Shown: piece after piece, positions 48,732-60,700 of the stretch
Numbering within the stretch: position 1 is the stretch's first letter
Layout of the letters: every line of letters starts with the position of its first letter
From: Setophaga petechia
Taxonomy: Eukaryota; Chordata; Aves; Passeriformes; Parulidae
Direction of reading: 5' to 3'
DNA length: 64,000 nt
Assembly: GCA_024362935.1 (NCBI GenBank)
Contig: JANCRA010000124.1
Coordinates: 124,001 to 188,000 of the forward strand
Made by a program: the position numbers and the translations under genes
Notes under the pieces: generated by a model
Told to the model about the DNA's origin: nothing
Seen by the model: the letters and a program-made list of their open reading frames with translations, nothing else
Databases searched by the model: none

Positions 48732-49200
48732 CAATGAAAACGGATCAGGGCGGACCGTGGAAAAACCTTTCCGGAGCTGCGATCAGCGCAAGGCAGCCCC
48801 CACGGCCACTCCCCGTGCCTCCCGCAGCGCCGCAGAAGCGCCTCCCAGCCCAGCTGCACCGCGCGGGGCATCAGCGACGGCGGCCGGAGCCTGGCACGGG
48901 GCTGGCCTGAGCCTGGCACCGCTCGTACCAGCGCCCGGCTGGGGCGGGGGGGCATCCGAGCCGCGAGCCGCTCGGGGATTTTGCGGGGGGGGGGGGGCGG
49001 GAGTGGCGGCGCAGCAGCCCCGCCGGGAATAGCCCCGCCGGGAATACCTGCAGTGGCCGCCGCCCCGCGCTTCCTGCCGGGCCGGTCTGCGGCGGTGCCG
49101 GCGGGGCGGGGCCCCGGGACAGCGGCGGGGACGCGGCGACGGAGCGGGAGAGCAGCGGGGTGGGGGACGTCGGCTGCAGCCGCGGGAAAAATATCAACAA
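48732..49200 (-). promoter_or_regulatory. TBC1D2: TBC1D2 CpG-island promoter and non-coding first exon
   Basis: This is a strongly GC- and CpG-rich block just upstream of the first coding exon. On the minus strand a good donor (CATTG then GTGAGT) ends an exon at 48,732. Joining it to the acceptor at 46,747-46,748 gives GG-ATG and leaves a TGA six codons before the start codon, so the exon is 5' untranslated. The transcription start is not resolved; the upper boundary is set by the fall in GC near 49,200. A run of 13 G at 48,985-48,997 lies inside the island. Confidence 0.7.
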
Positions 49201-50044
49201 CGACAATATAGGGCATTTCAGACGGGTTTCGGGAAGAAAGTGATTCATCAGGGTGATGAGACCCACGGAAGGCAAGCAAGCAGAGAGGGACAGCTCGTGG
49301 GCTAGACGGGACCAGCAAGTGCCATCTGCCATGGAGCACTTCTCTCCAGAGCTGGAAAACCACCGGGTGGTGGATGCAGATGCTGCGAGAGGCACAGCTG
49401 TGCAGTCAGCTGGGGCAATTCAGCTCAGTGAAGCACATTTCACAGGGTAAAAACAGTGGTAAATTGGTGAGTTGGGACACTGGAGGCTGATAAGATCAAG
49501 CTGCACCAAAGGAAAAAGCCTCTGGAAAAGATACTGCAAGGAATAGGGGTGTCAGACCACCCTAATGAAGCAGTGTAGGTCCTGGGGGCACAGGGGACGA
49601 GACATGCAGCACAGGGAGGTTCTCATGCTCTCTGACAACTGCCTTTCCTCCCACCAGTGCAGCCTGGCACTGCTGGCCTTGGCAGGTGCTGTACTGGCCT
49701 GGGAAAGCACTTCTTATGCCTTTATCCCAAAAATAAGGAGTCTGGATGGCTTTAATTTTCCTTGTGTGCAGTGATAGCTGTGCCTTTTCCACTGGTACTC
49801 AGAAAAGCCCTCTATGAGTTTAGAAAGTGTTGCTGAGTTTTATGACTGACTTTAGCTAAGTTTAGTACCCAGAACAGCAAAAAGCAGACCTGTCCAGGTG
49901 TGACCCATCTTTCCACTGGCCTACACTGCCAAACTGTAGAGCAAATAAAGCTCATTACAGCATGCAAAATTTACAGATTGCCATAGACAAAAACAATTTG
50001 TCTCAAATTTGTCTTTTCTTGGTATTTGGCCAATAGACTGGATT

Positions 50045-50520
50045 ATAGAATCACACAGAATCACAGAATTGTTAGGGTTGGAAAGGATCTCTGGAGACCA
50101 TCTAGTCCAACCCTCCCTGCCAAGGCAGGATCACCTAGAGTAGAATGCATTGAGGTAGGGTTTTAATATCTCTGGAGAGGAAAACTGCACAACCTCCCTG
50201 GGCAGCCTATTCCTGTGCTCTGCCGACTTCAGCATAAAGAAATTCTTCCTCATGCCAGGCAAAAGTTCTTGTGGTTTAGTTTATGGCCATTGCTTCTCAT
50301 CCTGTCACTGGGCACCACTGAAAAGAATCCGGTATCATCTTCTTGTCACCTGCCTTTGAAATATTTGGATGTATTGATGAGATCCCCTCTCAGTCTTTTC
50401 TGGACTGAATAGGCCCAGGTCCCAAAGTCTGTCATAAGAGAGAAGCTCCAGGCCCCAAATTATGTTTGTCTCCACTGAACCTTCTCAATAGCTCCTTGTC
50501 TTTTTTAAATATCATCAGTA
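50045..50520 (-). mobile_element. CR1 LINE 3' end (minus strand) between TBC1D2 and ELP1
   Basis: ATCACAGAATTGTTAGGGTT, CATCTAGTCCAACCCTCCCT, GCCATTGCTTCTCATCCTGT and GAGATCCCCTCTCAGTC follow the antisense CR1 consensus order. One of the better preserved copies here. Confidence 0.88.
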
Positions 50521-50814
50521 CTGACTGACTGAGTCTACCTCCACTAGGAAAAGAGGAAGTGTGAAGGGTATAACTGATTGTACAAAGTCCCTCATTCCCC
50601 TGAAGGCTGAACTACCTTCTCCCCCTCAGCCACACCTGGAGAGAGGTGGCAGAGTGTGACAGAAGCAGTGGCACCAGGACAGTACTAACCTATGTGAAGG
50701 CTGACCTGTAAGTGCCTTGGAAGCCTCAGCTGGGGTGCTTCAGCTGGCTAGTGCCCAAATGGCTCTAAAAGAATCATCCTGCTCCTACTGTCATCTTATA
50801 CACTGGCACTGGCA

Positions 50815-51318
50815 AGGCGGCAGTGCATCAAGTGCTGTGTCCAGTTCTTGGCTGCTCACTTTAAAAAGGACATTGATGTGCTGGAGCATGTTTGGAAAAG
50901 GAAACAAGGCTCATGAAAGGACCAGAAAACATGTCTTATGAGAGCTAGCTGAAGGAGCTGGGGTTGTTTAGTACCCTGAAGAGGAGGCTCAGGGCAGACC
51001 CCATTGCTCTCTAAAACTCCCTGAAGGGAGGGTGCAGTGAGGTGGGGGTCAGTCTCTCCTGCCAGGCCTGCAGTGAAAGGACAAGAGGAAATTGCCTCAA
51101 TATGAGACACTGGAGATTTAGATTAGATATTAGGAAAAAAGATTATCACTGTCAGAGTGGTCAGACATTGGAATAGGTTTCCCTGGGAGGCGGTGGAGTC
51201 CCCCATCCCTTTTGTTTAAGCATCTGGATCTGGAGTGTGGTTTAAGAGTTACAGTGGCAGTGCCGGGTGGATGGTCGGACTGGGTGACCTTAAAGCTCTC
51301 CTCCAGGCTCGGTGATTC
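50815..51318 (+). mobile_element. CR1 LINE 3' end (plus strand) abutting the ELP1 promoter
   Basis: GTGCTGTGTCCAGTTCTTGG, GAAGGAGCTGGGGTTGTTTA, AAGGACAAGAGGAAATTGCC and GGTCGGACTGGGTGACCTTA, then GGTGATTCTGTT, reproduce the sense CR1 3' region to its terminus. It ends about 20-30 bp before the ELP1 CpG island. Confidence 0.85.
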
Positions 51319-51339
51319 TGTTATTTGGGCAGGCTCACA

Positions 51340-51611
51340 GGGATCTGAGCTCCTGAGGACTCGCCGCGTTGCATTTGCCGCCGCAAGCGGAGCGGTTCGC
51401 AGCTCCGGGCCCGGCGCTCTGGCACGGGCCATGAGGGAAGAAGAGGCCGCGCTCCGCCCTGCGCGCGCGACGCCGCGCACGGCGCCTGCGCCGGCCCGCT
51501 CGCGCTGCGCGACATGGCGGCGCAGTGAGGTGGTCCCGGTGTCTGCTGTCCCTCGCTGCCCGGCGTTCCTCGCTGCCCGGCCTCATCGCTCCCTCCCTCC
51601 CTCCTTCCGCC
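51340..51611 (+). promoter_or_regulatory. ELP1: ELP1 CpG-island promoter and 5' leader
   Basis: This CpG-rich block runs up to the ELP1 start codon, and the island continues through coding exon 1 to about 51,780. It contains an NRF1-like GGCGCCTGCGCCGG at 51,481-51,494 and a YY1-like ATGGCGGC core at 51,514-51,521, both common in TATA-less housekeeping promoters. A four-codon upstream ORF starts inside the YY1-like motif. No TATA box is seen. The exact transcription start is unknown. Confidence 0.65.
51514..51528 (+). promoter_or_regulatory. Short upstream ORF in the ELP1 leader (Met-Ala-Ala-Gln-stop)
   Basis: ATG GCG GCG CAG TGA lies 84 nt before the ELP1 start, in a favourable context (purine at -3, G at +4). 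If transcription starts upstream of it, it could lower initiation at the main ATG; if transcription starts within the YY1-like motif, it may be left out of the mRNA. Confidence 0.35.
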
Positions 51612-51761
51612 ATGAGGAACCTGCGGCTGCTGCGGGCCGGCGGGTGCCGTGCCGCCGCCGCCACGGGCACCCCGCTGTGCTTCTGCCTCGGCGCCGAGCC
51701 CGGCGCGGTTCTCGTGGGCTCCCAGTACGGGCTGGTGGAGCTGCGCCCCGGCGGGGACTCG
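51612..51761 (+). CDS. ELP1: ELP1 coding exon 1
   Basis: 50 codons from the ATG to the donor CTCG then GTGAGG. It reads [11 protein letters not shown], then [18 protein letters not shown] and [10 protein letters not shown]. It is GC-rich and more diverged from human than later exons, as expected inside a CpG island. Confidence 0.93.
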
Positions 51762-54700
51762 GTGAGGGCCACGGCTGCGGGGCAGGGTTCTGGTGCTTGC
51801 CGGCGTGTTGGGGTCGGCTGTGGTTGCAAAGCCTCCGCCAGCGGCAGCTCGCCGGGAACTCGCCTGTCTCCGAATGCGGCTCCCCCTTCCTGGCAGTGTC
51901 TGCGCCGTCCCGGACCCTCCCGCTGCTCCCCGCCGCCGCTTGCTGCTGTCTCACGGTGCCGTGGAAGCCGCTGCACTGTGATCTCCGTGGCTGAAGAGGC
52001 TTTCTGTGCCTCTAAAATACTCTATCTGCCTTTTTAAAAGCGTGGCTGTGTTAGACGCGTGTCATTCGTGTGGTTTAATCTTAAGCACGACCTGACGAAC
52101 AGTTGCATCCGGACAGATTCAGAAAACAGAACGAAGCAGGCAAAGAGGTGGTGAAGAGTAGAAGAGGAAACTTTGTAAACTTTGCGCTAGGGAGGAAAAC
52201 ACGCCGACATACCGCTAAAATAATAGAATGCTATTGAGTCATGAATTCCTGTTAGAGCTGTGTTGCTTTCTTCTCAGTGTGCAACTCTGAGGCATCTAAT
52301 TCCTTCAGTACATTCAATTCTGAAATTAAGTGACAAAAAAACTTTGGAGCTTTCCAGGGATTTAATTTTCAAAGATTGCTGTACCTTAACCATCCAAATG
52401 ATTTTCCTTAGAAATTTTTTTTATGCTGTGTCTAGTAGTCTGCATGTCCCCTTAAGAGCAGTGGGACACTTTAAGCAGCTACCCACGCACTTCTTAATGT
52501 TGATATTGTGGTGAAACGTGAAAAGGGTATTGAAAGATGATTAGCAGGGCAAATTGGAAATTGTGTATTGTTTGCTCCCATATTTGGGTTTTCTCATTAT
52601 CTTCTATCACTTTTGCCATAAGTGAAGATAAGTACTTGCGAATTGGCTTTTTTCTGGTGCTATTCACACACTTTTCTACTGTGTAGTGCTTTGTGTCACT
52701 GCAGTAGGATGAAATATACCTATGTCTTTTACGCTGCCATTTCTGCAAAAATCCCAGGGAGGTGATGTATAATTAGTAAACCATTGGCCTTTCTGTATCA
52801 AGGTGTCAAGAGAAGTTTCCCTGACTGTGGATGGGTTCTTGCCTGAGGATGGAAGTGGCTGCATCGTGGGTGTTGAAGATCTTCCAGAGCAGGAGAGTGT
52901 GTGTGTTGCTACAGCAGCTGGAGACATCCTCCTGTGCAATCTGAGCACAGAGCAGGTAACATGGCAGGAAAGACTCAACTGTACTGAGGAAATTTGGAGG
53001 ACAGAGTAACATTTAAAATTTCTTTAGTGGCTAGTTGTACACTCATTGCATACTGAACTGTGGCTAGTTTCCATTTTCTGGGCAGACAGACTTTTTTATG
53101 GTAGCCTTGGGAGTGACTAAAGACAGAATATATACTCTGTAAAAGAACTTGAATTGAAATGATGGTTTGCCTGTCCACAGCCTGCATCCTCTGAGTTTGC
53201 TCAGTGGGCTCCTAGCAGCAAAGGATCTGCTGGAGAGTCTTACAGAAATAGAATATCGCTGAGACCAGGTAAAGAATAAAGTAATCCATTCATAATCCAC
53301 TATGTAGCTACCATTTTGTTATCAGTAGATACATGTTGGCATAATTTAGGAGATGGCAGAAATTGAGGTACTTGCTTTCTCTTCCTTCCTCAGTGTCTTG
53401 TATCATCTTCAGCAAGACACCACAGCAGCACCCTCTGAAATCTGAATTAGCTCCCACAGTACCAGTCCAACAGTGCAGGTTTAAGTGGACATGAGATGAT
53501 AGTGATCTGTCTGAGTTAGCTGTAAAATTGTGGTTATTTGCAGCTTGTCTGTTTTGGTTCATGTTTGCACTTGATTTGCAGATACCACTTAAATGTGCAG
53601 TTAGCTGTATCTGAAAAATGTGTCCTGTATTGCAATTTGCAGTATATCATTAGGGAATAGAAATTACCAGAGCTTTTTGGTTTTTTTTCGGGGTTAGTTT
53701 TTGTTTGGTTTTTTTTTTTTTTTTTTTTTTGCATTGACAGTGATGCCCTTTGGTAAACATCAGATTCTTTATTTTGTGGGGTTTAACATCAGGTTTAACA
53801 TCAGATTCTTTATTTTGTGGGGTTTTGCCTTACTTTTCTGGTTTTTTGCTTTACTTTCCAGTCTTCTTTTGGTGCAGTCTCAGCACCAAGAAGGAGGTCT
53901 GGAAGACTCTTCTGCTTATTCTGAAACCCTCTCTATGTAAGCGATAGTTACTCTGCTGACAGGTGGCGAGTCTCACTTTTCTCATCTGGAAAGATTGTGA
54001 CCTCCAAGCCTAATTTCTTGAATGGCATCATGTTGCTTTTTATCACAAGTGATACATCTGTTGTTCTGTTCTATGCCTTTTGCAAATCAGGGTAACCATG
54101 CATAACAAAAGTTCTCTGCCTACTGCTATCACTTGCTTATGGCCCAGTAAAACTTTGATTGGTGCATGTATATACAGTTGTCAAGTTCAGGATTCACAGG
54201 CTGGTCAGAGTTTACCCCTGTGTTGGAATTTTCTAGGCAAGAATCATTTATGTGTCTTGTTACTGAAGAATATTTACCAATGTAATCACAGGCCCTATCA
54301 GGTCATATTAGTATTGGCACTATAGTGCTGACATAAGACTGAGAGTTGCAGAATAAAGCTCTTTCCAAAACGGTGTATGGTAGAATGTGCTAGACTCTAC
54401 ATTACCTGGGTTCTCATTCATAAACATTCTGGAACTCTTTTTAGTCAGAAATGTGTCTTTTGTTTTGTTCACAAAGTGTGAAGTTAGACTTTAGATTTTT
54501 TTTTAAGTAGAAGGCAATTTTCTTCTCCCTTGGTGACTGTTTGCTTTTGTGCTGGGATAGTGCTGCCCTCATGTTCCTGTGATCTTATTTTGGTCTTGTA
54601 GGTGGAATGTGTTGGAAGTGTGGACAGCGGTCTGAGTGTGATGAGCTGGAGTCCTGACCAAGAGCTCGTTTTGCTTGCAACAGGTATCAACACCAGCCTG

Positions 54701-57700
54701 TAAGCTTTCTGCCTGTAGGAGTGAAACTCTCTGTGGCCAAAGCACAAAACATAACCAAGATTGAGAGAGAGATGAAAAAGTTACAAGACTGGGACTAGGA
54801 CTTAAAGTGGAAAAAACTCTACCAAATCCTATAGATTAGATTTCATTTCATGGTTCATAAGGTGTTTCGGAGATCCAAGCAGAAATTGCTTAGGCCAAAA
54901 AAGCTGCTTTGTACAAGAATTTTTAGTCCTTAAAATCTTCCCAGGGAGTACATTTGATCTTTCCTCAAAAGCATAAAGACTTCTTTATATCACCATTTGG
55001 TTTCTTCATAAGAAAAACTGTTTCTTGACCTTTGGTATGAAATATATGTGTCACAGGCCCTAATTAACTACAGGTGTGATTCATCTAGAAAATAAAATTA
55101 GCTTCAGACAAAACAGAATCATAGAGTGCTTGAGACTGAAAGGAAACTTTGGAGATTGCCTGTTCCAATCACCTTGCTCAAGGTGTGTTACCTAGAGCAA
55201 GTTGTTTGTGGATTTTGCCCAGTTAGGTTTAAGACCCCATAACCCTCTGGACATCCTGTTTCTATCTGTTACCACCCTCAGAGTAAGAAAAAAACCCTTT
55301 TCTTAGGTTTTAAGGGAATTTTCTGTATTTTAGTTTGTGCTTATTGCCTCTTGTGCTGTCACTCAGCACCACAAACAGCATGACTGTGTCTTCTTTACTG
55401 TACCCCACCTCCCACATAATGTATTTACACATGCTGTTGAGATTCTTACCTGGAAAGATTGTACCTGAAGCCTTCTCTCCAGGGCAGTCTGGCATATCTC
55501 AACCTCCGCTCCTGTGACAGATTTTTCAAGCCCGTAATCATCATTTTGATCTTTTGCAAGACTCACTCCAGTATGTCCTTATCTGTCTTGCACTAGGAAG
55601 CCCAAAAATGGAGTCAGCATTCCATATATCTCACCAGCACTGAGTGGAGGAGCAAGATCACCTACCACAGCCTGCTGGGAGCTCTCCTAATGCAGCCAGA
55701 TGCTATTGTCCACGTGTGCAGCAGGATGTACTGCTAGCTAGTTCAACTTGGTGCCTCGGGAAACACAGTTTATTGTTTTTTGCCAAGTGCTCTCCAGCCA
55801 CTTGATTCCCACTCTGTCTTTAGTTCATAAGATTATTCTTTTCCATATGCAGGACATTTTTTTCTTGTTGAGCTTTGTGAAGTCCTGGCAGCCCATCCTG
55901 CCTACATGACAGGGTCCCTGTGGACAGCAGCACAACCTTCTGCTTTACCTGCTGCTTTTCCCAGTTCTTTGTAATCTACAAACTTGGAAAGGGTCCCATT
56001 CTTTGTATAATTAAGGACAATGTTAATCATTGTGCCTAGTGTCTAGGGGCATGCTGGTGACTGACCTTGAGCTGCACTTACTGACAGTGCTAGCAAGCTT
56101 TTGAGCTTGGCAGTTCAGCCGGTCCTCACTGTCCTTTTATCTATCTCATGCTTCATGGTTTTGTCTGTGATGATGCAGCACACAGCATCAAAAGCCTTAT
56201 TAGAGTCAAGATAAATGAAATCCATTGTTCTCCCCATATCCACAAGCTGGTCATTTCATTGCAGGAGCTTATCAGGATGGTATGATTTTCTCTTCATAAA
56301 TCTATGGTGACTATTCCCAGTAGCCTTCTTATCTCTGTCCTTCATATCTCTAGAGAAAAGGAACCAGGTATTTGTTCAGAAGGTGGAAAAACTTATTAAG
56401 GTTAGGCCAGGAAGCATGTTTTTGAGGAGAAAAACTTGGAAGTGTTCTGTTCCAGTTTGCAGTTTCATGCTTTGAAGGATATATTCTCTCTAGTGCCATG
56501 TTTTCTGTATTCAGGTCCATGGCAGAACAATAGGAGTACACAGGACAACACCTGAGTTTTTATTTGCTGCAGATACCGGTACCAATACTGTATTTTATAT
56601 CTGCCTTGCAGGTCAGCAGACTCTCATCATGATGACAAGGGATTTTGAGCCAATTACTGAGAAGCAAATCCACCAAGATGAGTTTGGAGAAGGTGAGAAG
56701 TGCACTGAAATTAAGTTGCCCAAGCTGATGTAGTTGATACGCTGTAAGCACATGGAAAGTAAGGAAATGGAGCTGAGCATTTTGAGACCCCAGGAGACAT
56801 TTTATTTACATTGTAGTGCTGCTGTACAGCTGAAGGGTAAACTCAACATTGTTACTTGTCAGCATAAGTTCAAGTAAGGTCCATGGACCAATGTACTTTC
56901 TAGGCTACATAACTTCCCAGCAGGTTTTTAGAATAAAGTCTGGGAAGAAGGTGTGTCATCATTGAGTCAGGAGCAGGAGTGAGGCAACACATAAACTCTA
57001 ACTCTCTTCAGCAGGCTAATATGAGTTTTATTAGATACCCATTCTTTTTATGCACCATTCCTGTACGGGTGGACCTCATTGGTCATATAATCAACACCCT
57101 GTCACCACTGGCTAAATAAGAAGGTGCCCTTTGGTAAATATAAAATGGGAAAACAACTGTTCAAAACACCAGCTGCAAGATTGTTTTAATTCTTTCTGTC
57201 AGCCTTCTCAAAACTCCCCAGAACAATTCCTGGGAAAGTTTATCTGGCTTTCTCTCTCTGACCAGACTGTGGCACCCACAAAGGTGTGGGTTGCTTGAGG
57301 CTGTAGTTGTGTACATAATGCACAGTAGTTAAGGTATTATCTGTAAATCTTCCACTACAAGGATTATTTCTTCTCCAGGAAAGTTTGTTGCTCTTGGCTG
57401 GGGTAAAAAGGAGACACAGTTCCATGGATCAGAAGGGAAACAGGCAGCACATCGCAAACAGACGGTATTATACTGCTCTTTTTCTGTCAAGCCAATTCTC
57501 TCTCAGGGAAAACATGCATAAAGAGAGTTTCTGTTATTCCTGTGATGCAGATTTGCCACCACCTTTCTGGTAGTTCTCTTCATATGCTGCTTCTGTTTGT
57601 TCCTGTGTTGTCTGAAATCATACATTTTTATCTTTCTTTGAATTCAAGCAAGCATCAGGGAGTATTTACTTTTCAAACAGAGCTCGAAGTAAGATTTGCA

Positions 57701-60700
57701 GCCATTCCAGCATCAATTTTAAGCAAATCTTAATTCACCGTGTGTCCAGCTTATGCACTGTTGTCTATAATTACAGACCCCAGTGAATGGGAAGGATAGT
57801 GTGTGGTCATGTGAAGAGGCAGTCATATGCACTTGGAGGAGGAACAGATTGAATTAAATAGTTTTAATTCTAGTGTTTCCTAAAACAACATTTTGAATAG
57901 TGAGTTTTTAACTTACTAGTCTTGACACTTTTTAATGGATGGATTTCATCCTACGGCTCTTGAAAGAGCAGTCTGTTTAGACAAAGACAGCAGGTGCCTT
58001 CCCAAGCTTTGATGCCACTTTCTTTTGTGTGACTTCAGGAAGTGCTACCAACATCAGCCTGGGACGATGGCAGGCCTCGGGTGACATGGAGAGGAGACGG
58101 GCAGTTTGTTGCAGTGAGTGCTGTCTGTCCAGAGACAGGTATGGCACCGCACTTCTTTGAAATACCAGCTTGTGTAAAGGGCTTCTTAAGCATAATCTAG
58201 GTAAGGCAAGGACCGTTTGTGTCTGTTGACCATTTAAAGTGAGGGTGAGTTGAGCTATTGAATTGCCCCTTTCTCTGCTCTGATGTTCTCAGAACCATTT
58301 TATAGATATGATATTTTGAATATTTTCTGTGTGGTTTGGTTTTCAGTTCTGTGAGATGCCAGGAAGGAGTAGTACTTTGCAGATACTATTTGAACTATTT
58401 CTTTCACCTGTTCAAGCTTTAATCAATACCTGATAGGCTCTCAATGCCAAATGGATGAATATGTTTGGGTTCATATACCCACTGTCCCTCATATTAGAGT
58501 TTAGCCCTGCACACTTTCCTTAAGATACTGGTGATACTTTTCCCTTGGTTCTGCTCTGAAGTCAAAGAGGTGATGAGCGTATGCATTACTTCTAAGACTG
58601 TGTGTTCATGGAAAAATGTCCATTACTTCTAAGACTGTATCATGGAAAACAATGTATTTTCCACTATAAATACTACTTTCTGAGCTGTTTAAATGTATTG
58701 GTTAACATATTGGACTGCATCAAACTGCACTGCTCTTCCACTTGTTTGGATTTTTACCTTCAGTACTTCAGATTAGGGAGGATTGTAAATTTATAGCTCA
58801 ATTTTAACATTTCTATGGTGAGAGCTGGAGCAGAAAATGATTATGACTGAACTACATCAGAGTGAAATTGCTAACACAGTTCCTTTAGTCACTTGCTTAC
58901 TATGGGAGAACTGACTGACACAGAATAAATTCTTAGTCCGTAAGGTGTACAAGAGAAATCTTTTATGCATGTGCATCAAAATTTGTTCTTGTACCCTCAT
59001 AAAATTAGGAAAGTCTCTTCCCAGTTTTCTTAGACTTTTGTCTTGTTGCTCTCTCAATCTGTAGGTGCTCGGAAGGTTCGGGTATGGAGCAGAGAACTTG
59101 TGCTGCAGTCAACAAGTGAGCCTATCTCAGGATTAGAACAAGCACTGTCCTGGAAGTGAGTAGTACTGCAGTCTGCATGCGGACAGCAATGGTGCTTGTT
59201 ATTCCCTGGTCACAGTCTTTGATCAGATTCATTTTAATTTCTTCAGGATTTGGTTGATTTTTCCCAAAACTTGAAGAAAGTTGCCTTCTGATTCAGCATA
59301 AGGAAGAGTAGCCCTTTAAACCCTGAAAATCCTAATACTTGCATCACAAGTGGGAAGAAGGGATAGAGTCTCTGCATAAAGTCAGAGTCAAGTGGGTTTG
59401 GGCTCAGTTGTATAAAAAGAAATATTACAGGTTCCTTTCCTAGTGCTGACATTTATTTGGTCACATGTATTTCGTGGCTATCATAAGCTCTGGTCTGTGC
59501 TGTATCTATGACTGTCTGAACAGTGCTGAGGAAAACACATCCTCTGCTGCCTTTTTCTTCATGCCAGTGGAAAAATGTGAGATGATGGGGATTTAGAATG
59601 ACAGTTAGGGATTGTGTAAGCAATGAATTTTCATTTGACTCTTTTTTAAGGCCCTCAGGAAACCTGATAGCATCTACACAAGAAAAACCCAATAGACATG
59701 ATGTGGTTTTTCTGGAAAAGAATGGACTTCTTCATGGAGAGTTCACCCTCCCTTTCCAGAAAGGGCAGGTCAAAGTAAGTTCCTTGTCTGGGCTTCTTTG
59801 ATGAGAGTGTAATGGAGAAGAGGACTAGATCTCTTCCACATTCTAGGAAAAAGTTTTTAACTTAATACTTTGTGCTTATCCTAATGGAAGAAGTGACCTG
59901 AAAAGAGAACAATGAAAAAGCCTGTGGAGAAGATGCGAGCCCATAGTACAAAGACACGTAGTGAAGGATGATTGTAGCCCTGGGGTACTTCTGTGCTCTA
60001 TATTATATACTTTATACTAGGCAAGTGAATCAAAAGTACTTTTCAGCATGTCAGTCATTGCAAGAGTGAGGTTATATATTTACATTATCCCAAATAAGTG
60101 AGAAACTATTGCTAGAGTGTTACTTCAGCTTCTGTGCTTGGATGCTGAGAGCTCTTTTGGCAGGTGCTTAGCTCAATGTCAAGGAAAGCAAAGAGAAGGC
60201 TGCTGTCATTTTTGTGGCCTCTCCATCTGTGGTCTTGTCAGGAGCTTTGTGACGCACACGGGCTCTGTTTGTGTATTAACTGATGTACCTTTTGTTATTG
60301 GAGCCCCTCCTGGTCTTGTAAACTTTCTGTGAGCAAGAATATCAGCAGCAGCCATGTTTATTTCTGCAGGTTAATGAAATGCTTTGGAATGCTGATTCTA
60401 CAATCCTGGCTATATGGCTGGAAGACCTGAAGGTGGAAAATTCCAACCCAAACACTTATGGTGAGAGCACTCCGTGGGGCTTTGGCTCTTAACACTTGCC
60501 TGCGAATGTTCTTAGCAGCAGGTACTTACCTGCAGAGTAGGAGACACTGTGGAGGCTTGCAAGTGGCTTTGACACCACTGTGCTCGTGTCATGATTTAAC
60601 CACAGACAGCAGCCAAGTGACCCCACAGAGTCACTTGCCCACTTCCCCACCAGCAATATCATGGAAAAAATGAGGTGGGTAAAAGCTGGAAAACCCATGG

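Noticed and set aside
48728..49363. Minus-strand open frame of 211 codons in the TBC1D2 CpG island
   Set aside because: It is compositional. The frame reads through the predicted donor at 48,732, and splicing from it meets an in-frame stop before the real start codon.
49200..51600. Possible ABITRAM gene head-to-head with ELP1, as in human
   Set aside because: No minus-strand frame resembles ABITRAM as I recall it, and most of the interval is CR1.
51212..51994. Plus-strand open frame of 260 codons over the ELP1 promoter
   Set aside because: It begins in a CR1 copy, crosses the CpG island and overlaps the true ELP1 first exon in another frame.
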